Of a DNA stretch of 64,000 bases, positions 59,335 through 64,000 are shown piece after piece. This DNA is from Petaurus breviceps papuanus (Eukaryota > Chordata > Mammalia > Diprotodontia > Petauridae). The first letter of the stretch is position 1; every line of letters starts with the position of its first letter. The notes under the pieces were generated by a model. The model was not told the DNA's origin, did not search any database, and was given only the letters and a program-made list of their open reading frames with translations. A program made the translations under genes and the position numbers. The DNA is taken from contig JAMXIF010001210.1 of the NCBI GenBank assembly GCA_028583685.1, forward strand, positions 10,647,468 to 10,711,467, read 5' to 3'.

Positions 59335-59458
59335 TAGGTAGAATGTAATTTCTTTATGGGTATGGATTGTCCCATTTTTATATTTGTATCCCCAGTACCT
59401 AGAACAGTTCTGGGTACATAGCTCTTAATAAACGCTTTGTGATCGACTGATTCAATCA
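59335..59458 (+). repeat. L2 LINE 3' end
   Basis: TATTTGTATCCCCAGTACCT, AGAACAGTTCTGGGTACATA, CTTAATAAACGCTTTGTGAT. Confidence 0.7.
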
Positions 59459-59857
59459 AAGCCTTCTCATCTTACGTGATGTCTATATTCTTCTACAAGG
59501 TCTAAAGAGGAGCTACTAACCTTTTGGAGGTCTCTCCCTAAATCAGGTTCTTAATCTGGGATTTGGGAAATTTTAAAAATATTTTGGTAACTGCATTTCA
59601 ATAGAATTTGTTTCTTTTGTAATACTTTTCATTTTATACATTTAACAACACTAGCCTAAGAAAGGGCCTGTAGATTTCACCAGAATGCCCAAGGGGGGAC
59701 ATGATAGACAAAAGGTGAAGGACCCTTGACCTTAGAAAGGACACCTCACTTTAAGCAGGTAAAGTGGAATACAAGGGTTGTTTATCTGTTATTCTTGGCA
59801 CTTGCCACATGATTGACTTACCTTTTCTGATCAGACATGTTCTTGGATTATATCCCT

Positions 59858-59909
59858 TACGATGTATGTGTGCATGTGTGTACATGTGTGTGCGCGCACG
59901 TGTGTGTTA
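59858..59909 (+). repeat. (TG)-rich simple repeat
   Basis: TGTGTGCATGTGTGTACATG and GTGTGTGCGCGCACGTGTGT, alternating purine/pyrimidine. Confidence 0.85.
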
Positions 59910-60233
59910 GGTCATCCATGGATGTGGCAGTTCATTTGTGCTTACCATAAGATTTTCCATAGAAATATGCATCACTCCTCAATACTTTTTCCTCAGGGTT
60001 GTGATGTGCCAAGATTTGGAACCATGCAACATTTCTGGGAGAACATTTACAATGGCTGATACTTCCTTCCCTACTTCCTCTTCTACAGTGATTTAATGCT
60101 AATGTATGTTAATTTCTGAACCTTGACTTTTCAGAAGAAAGGGGGGTATTTTTTCAAATATACAAATAAATGGATAATGCTGATTGCCATGGTACAAAGA
60201 ATGGCAAAGCTGACTGGTCTAATTACACTCTTA

Positions 60234-60450
60234 AGAGGCAGCATTGTACAGTGGCTACAGGGTTGGCCTTGGAATTGTAAAGAACTGGGCTCAAGTCCGT
60301 CCTGCCTCCCACATAATACTCACTGTGTTAAACTCATTAGTGCTCTAAGTAGATCTCCCCAATTATAAGTTATAGATGAGTTGTCAGTCACCCTTTGTGG
60401 AGAGAGTTTCTCCACTGGGAGTTCCAAACACTGACACAATCACAGGCTGC
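60234..60450 (+). repeat. Core-SINE with distinctive 3' part (copy 3)
   Basis: Head GAGGCAGCATTGTACAGTGG, GGGCTCAAGTCCGTCCTGCC, then ATGAGTTGTCAGTCACCCTT, GGAGAGAGTTTCTCCACTGG, GAGTTCCAAACACTGACACA, the same 3' family as 36008 and 56535. Confidence 0.7.
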
Positions 60451-60757
60451 CTTCCTCTATCCCACTCTCCTTTCAACTATTTAATTTTCCAAAATGATTT
60501 TGACTTTTCCCAGTCTAAATACTGTGATACACTAAATACCTCCATTTCTAAATAGTGGTGGAGGTGGTGAGGGAACCCTCAGGGAAGAGATAATGAATGA
60601 TCACTTCTGCCTCCCCTTACTGATGTGCAACCAGTGTAGACCTACCCTCTAAGGATACAAACTAAATAAAAAAATGAGTAATGACATATAGAGGTCATAG
60701 GGTGAGGGTCCAGAGTTCTGGAAAGTAGTATTCAATGGACTCCTCCAATGGAATCAC

Positions 60758-61385
60758 AGAATCCAAGAGCTAGAAAGACCACAGAGGCCATTTAGGCCGA
60801 CTATTAATGAGCAAAGAACAATTTTACAATGTCCATAGGATGTATCATCAGAAGTAATCATCCATCATCTGCTTGAACAACTGAAGTGATGAGGAACCCA
60901 TTAACACAAGGAGCACTTCATTCTACTTATAGGCAGCTTGTTTAATAATAATAATAAATAATAATATTAGTAGCTAACATTTATATAATACTTACTATGT
61001 GCTAAGCACTTTGCAATTATTATCTCATTTGATTCCCTCGAACAACCCTGGGAAATAGGTGCTATTATTATCTTCATTTTGCAGTTGAGGAAATTGAGGC
61101 AGGTAGAGGTTAAGTGACTTGCCCAGGGTCATACAGCCAGTAAGTGGCTGAGGCTGGATCTGAACACAGATCTTCCTGACTCTAAGTCCAATACTCCATC
61201 CACTGCATCATTTGCTTCATTCAACCTCCATCCATTGCTCCTAGTTCTACCTTTTGGGGTTAAGTAGAATGACTTCCTCTTTCCCATTATGGTCTTTAAA
61301 ATATACAAAGACAGTTATCAACTGATTTTGGAATAGTGGTGTCCTCTCTCCATCCTAGAGTCATTCTCTGTAAACATTCCTACAT
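60758..61385 (-). repeat. CR1/L3-like LINE fragment interrupted by a core-SINE
   Basis: Reverse-oriented CR1: GGAATCACAGAATCCAAGAG, ACCACAGAGGCCATTTAGGC, CATCATCTGCTTGAACAACT, GATGAGGAACCCATTAACAC up to about 60945. It resumes at 61213 with CAACCTCCATCCATTGCTCC and TAGTTCTACCTTTTGGGGTT. Confidence 0.75.
60946..61212 (-). repeat. THER/MIR3-type core-SINE inside CR1
   Basis: Reverse-oriented: CATTTATATAATACTTACTA, GGTGCTATTATTATCTTCAT, GAGGTTAAGTGACTTGCCCA, TGAACACAGATCTTCCTGAC, CCATCCACTGCATCA. Confidence 0.88.
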
Positions 61386-61389
61386 CTCT

Positions 61390-61515
61390 TCTTCCTCTAC
61401 ATCTCTATTAGAATCTATGTTTCTTAAGGGATGGGACCATGTCTCCCCCTTTCTTTGTGTCCTTGGAACTTAGTACCTACTGGGTAATAGGAGCTAAATA
61501 AATGCTGATTATTAT
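61390..61515 (+). repeat. L2 LINE 3' end
   Basis: TTAAGGGATGGGACCATGTC, TTGTGTCCTTGGAACTTAGT, AATAGGAGCTAAATAAATGC. Confidence 0.7.
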
Positions 61516-61675
61516 GTTTTAATGTTCTAATTTATCTACATCTTTCCTTAAGTGCGATGTTTTAACTTGTATTTTAAAGCATGTGTTTTAATTTATGAAA
61601 GATTGTTTTCTTGGCAAAATAGCAAAGGAGAATGGAGGTGACAAAACTGTATCTGTCTATGCTATTATATAGAAA

Positions 61676-61936
61676 GGGCAGCTAGGTGGCCTAGTGCATA
61701 GAGCACTGGGCCTAGAGTTGAGAAGATTCATCTTCCTGAGTTTAAATCCTGCCTCAGATACCTATTAGATGTGTGACTCTGGACAAGTCACTTAACTCTG
61801 TTTGCCTCAGTTTCCTCATCTATAAAATTAGCTGCAGAAGGAAATAGCAAACCACTTCCAGTATCTTTGCCAAGAAAACCCCAAATGGGGTCATGAACAG
61901 TCAGATGAAACTGAAATGATTGAACATCAACAACAT
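61676..61936 (+). repeat. tRNA-headed SINE with RTE-derived tail, complete
   Basis: Head GGGCAGCTAGGTGGCCTAGT, core ACAAGTCACTTAACTCTGTT, RTE tail GAAGGAAATAGCAAACCACT, TCTTTGCCAAGAAAACCCCA, ACTGAAATGATTGAACATCA then ACAAC. Confidence 0.92.
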
Positions 61937-62354
61937 TACATAGCTGAATGAGAAAGGTAAGTGATAAATCTACTTATCCAAAGGGTTCCTTGTTATCTGA
62001 AAAGCAGTGACAAACTGTAAAAGGCAGTGTTCTTTTATTCATATCATATTAATTATATCAATAAAATATGGAACTTGACTCCAAAGATGATATTTCCTAT
62101 GGGAAAAATACCCTTATTGGCCTCCATTTTGGAGACAATCATCATTTAGGTACTTCATCTTGCAGTGCATTGGGAATTAAATAACAGAATATGTAGGGAC
62201 ACATTTGACTTCCAAGAGCTCTCCGTCACTTTAGTAATGAGCTCTTCACTGAAGGATTATTTCATCACCACTCTACTAAGAGTATCTTCAACCACTACTA
62301 CTCAATCTATTTCAACACTAATGTTCTATAATGCACATCATGTGTTTTGTTTGA

Positions 62355-62500
62355 TTTTTTTTTTTTAGCTAGGCAATGGGGGTTAAGTGACTTGCTCAGG
62401 AACACACAGCTAGTAAGTGTCAAATATCTGAGACTGAATTTGAATTCAGGCTGTCCTGACTCCAGGGCCAGTGCTCTAGCCACTAAGCCACCGAGTTCCC
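62355..62500 (-). repeat. tRNA-headed marsupial SINE
   Basis: Reverse-oriented: T-rich tail, GCAATGGGGGTTAAGTGACT, GCTGTCCTGACTCCAGGGCC, TAGCCACTAAGCCACCGAGT. Confidence 0.85.
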
Positions 62501-62640
62501 TAACCCCCTTTTTTGTGAGGCTATAATGTATTTTCTACAGTACCTTTCTTGGTATATAAAAAAGGTCCTGAACCACCAAACTGCCCAGATATTTATGACT
62601 ATTTCAAGCTGCTAGATTCTTCCATCATTAAGAAAAAAAA

Positions 62641-62796
62641 TTTTTTTTTAAAGCAATTGGGGTTAAGTAACTTGCTCAAGGTTACACGGCCAGTTATTTC
62701 TGGGTGTGGTGCTAAGTATCTGAGCCTGGATTCGATCCCCAGGTCATCCCAACACTGGGGCCGGTGCTCTTACTTGCTGTGCTACCTGGCCGCCCC
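62641..62796 (-). repeat. Second-family tRNA SINE (GGGGCGGCC type)
   Basis: Reverse-oriented: AAAGCAATTGGGGTTAAGTA, CCAGTTATTTCTGGGTGTGG, GATTCGATCCCCAGGTCATC, GCTACCTGGCCGCCCC. A monomer, useful for comparison with the dimer at 45033. Confidence 0.9.
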
Positions 62797-63019
62797 AAGA
62801 CTCATTCTTTACTACTTCAGTGAGTATTTTCAATCCATTCTAATACTGTCGTAGAGCCCTACTCCCTTGATACCAGACATTTATTACTTCATCATATAAT
62901 TCTATCAAAATTGCTCCCCACTATTCCCCAGCAATGAAAACAACTTGGAACTTTCTCAGTAGCAGTAGAAAATCACAGTTCACTTCCAAGAATAACTTAT
63001 GAAGTGAGTATGCCATTTT

Positions 63020-63122
63020 ACCTCTTTTGGCCTCAGTTTACTCCTATGTAAGAAGAAGAAATGAAGCATTTGGACTAGAAAATGTCTAAGATCCTTTCCA
63101 ACTCTGATGTGCAATGACTTAA
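63020..63122 (+). repeat. MIR-type core-SINE with CR1-like tail
   Basis: TACCTCTTTTGGCCTCAGTT, GCATTTGGACTAGAAAATGT, CTAAGATCCTTTCCAACTCT. Confidence 0.65.
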
Positions 63123-64000
63123 AGTATATGAGTCTATCTTGGGCGCACACAGAGCTTTTTTTCCCCCCAATGTGTAACCTTTAGGTTATCATCAAGACCA
63201 GCTGTGATTGCTTGAATATTCACAATTCCACTAATTAGATTCAGAATGAGAAATCGAAAGAAACTTGGCATATCCCCGAGAGGGTGTTTATGCTGATTTC
63301 TTGCAGGTTGTGTTTAAAAGATGAGAGGGAAGGTACAAAGCGAGTAAATACAACCAGATGGAATAGAAAAGCCAACAATTTTGCTATGTTTAAGGGGGAA
63401 AAAGGTATAATAATGCTATGTGAAAAGAAATAAAATAAAGCAAGTCTACCATAAGCTCATGAAACAAGGAAAACAAAACATTTTCAGACAGAATGCTCCT
63501 GTCAAGAAAAGGTTTCTCTCAGTAGGGTACAGAATGGTTACCCAGGAAACCAATGCTAATTGCTGCCGACATGGAAACTTGTCAACAAGGAAAACACTGT
63601 GTAGTGTGCAGCTCTCTGCTAAATAAATGCCCTTGATTAATTCCAAAAACAAGGAAATAAGAAAAGTTCTTTGCTCTTACCCCTGGTTAATTTGGAAAAA
63701 TAAATGGTTCCTATAAAGCTTGCTTCCTTGCATGCAACTGGTAATGAAGAAAACTCAAGGACCAGCTTGCCTTTTGGTTTCCTTGGCACCTTTGCATTAA
63801 AAATTCATAAAATGTGCCAGATTCTAGGGTCTCTTCTCTGACCAGACTCTTATTCATTACAAAAGGAATCTGACCACAGTACAGAATGAAAAGTTTGGTC
63901 CATTAGCTTTCTCCAAGGACATTTACTGTTGAAAAGAGGCATGCCCATTTCCTTTTTTGATTAACTGACATAACGTGATATAGACTGATAGGTATGCCAT

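Larger units (their letters stand above)
53113..64000. other. MAP2: MAP2 intron upstream of the RII exon, partial
   Basis: The first coding exon (start MADERK-like in mammals) was searched for on the minus strand and not seen, so this is intron to the window edge. It carries many old repeats: the long unclassified repeat at 54685-55480, L2, MIR, CR1, RTE and tRNA SINEs. 57320-57950 and 63130-64000 show nothing I can name. Confidence 0.8.

Noticed and set aside
2839-62796. tRNA-like heads that could be called tRNA genes
   Set aside because: Each is attached to a SINE body and A tail with degraded A/B-box regions; they are SINE heads and no free-standing tRNA gene was seen.
53113-64000. Search for the first MAP2 coding exon or a promoter
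   Set aside because: No MADERK-like reading and no CpG-rich start region was found; the exon must lie beyond the right edge.

Overview
The window is vertebrate nuclear DNA, almost certainly from a marsupial. It carries a large internal part of one gene, MAP2 (microtubule-associated protein 2), on the minus strand. The call rests on ten coding segments. They translate to MAP2 sequence in the correct order, are bounded by AG acceptors and GT donors, and have codon phases that join exactly. The marsupial call rests on the interspersed repeats: many tRNA-headed SINEs beginning GGGCAGCTAGGTGG, RTE-tailed versions of them, core-SINEs of the THER/MIR3 kind, and L2 and CR1/L3 ends. I cannot tell which marsupial it is.

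Layout, in gene order (high to low coordinate). 64000-53113 is intron; the first coding exon lies beyond the right edge. 52999-53112 encodes the PKA RII-binding helix. 49778-49855 encodes the Pro/Ser-rich end of the N-terminal domain. 39526-39747 and 35134-35391 are two cassette exons with the same phase. 29130-32939 is the 3.8-kb projection-domain exon that distinguishes MAP2A/B from MAP2C. 28699-28905 and 28392-28526 are two short exons packed against it. 23098-23159, 17464-17611 and 10808-11148 resume the common part: a linker, the basic proline-rich region and microtubule-binding repeat 1. The remaining repeats and the C-terminus lie past the left edge.

The phases explain the isoforms. 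The exon ending at 49778 stops after the first base of a codon, and the exon starting at 23159 supplies the other two bases. All five exons between them can therefore be skipped without a frameshift, which is the MAP2C arrangement. All five skippable exons have donors lacking A at +3, while all five common exons have GTA donors.

Coding sequence makes up about 5.4 kb. The rest is AT-rich intron with old repeats. Features worth a look there are a head-to-tail SINE dimer with one shared 15-bp target duplication, two 7SL RNA pseudogenes (one full length), a TA-flanked MITE inside a core-SINE, a 62-bp mariner-like miniature element, a tRNA-Ile-like segment ending in CCA inside a tandemly duplicated, probably LTR-derived repeat, and a (CTA)n tract interrupted by a 10-N assembly gap. 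I found no second gene, CRISPR array, operon or obviously new biological system.
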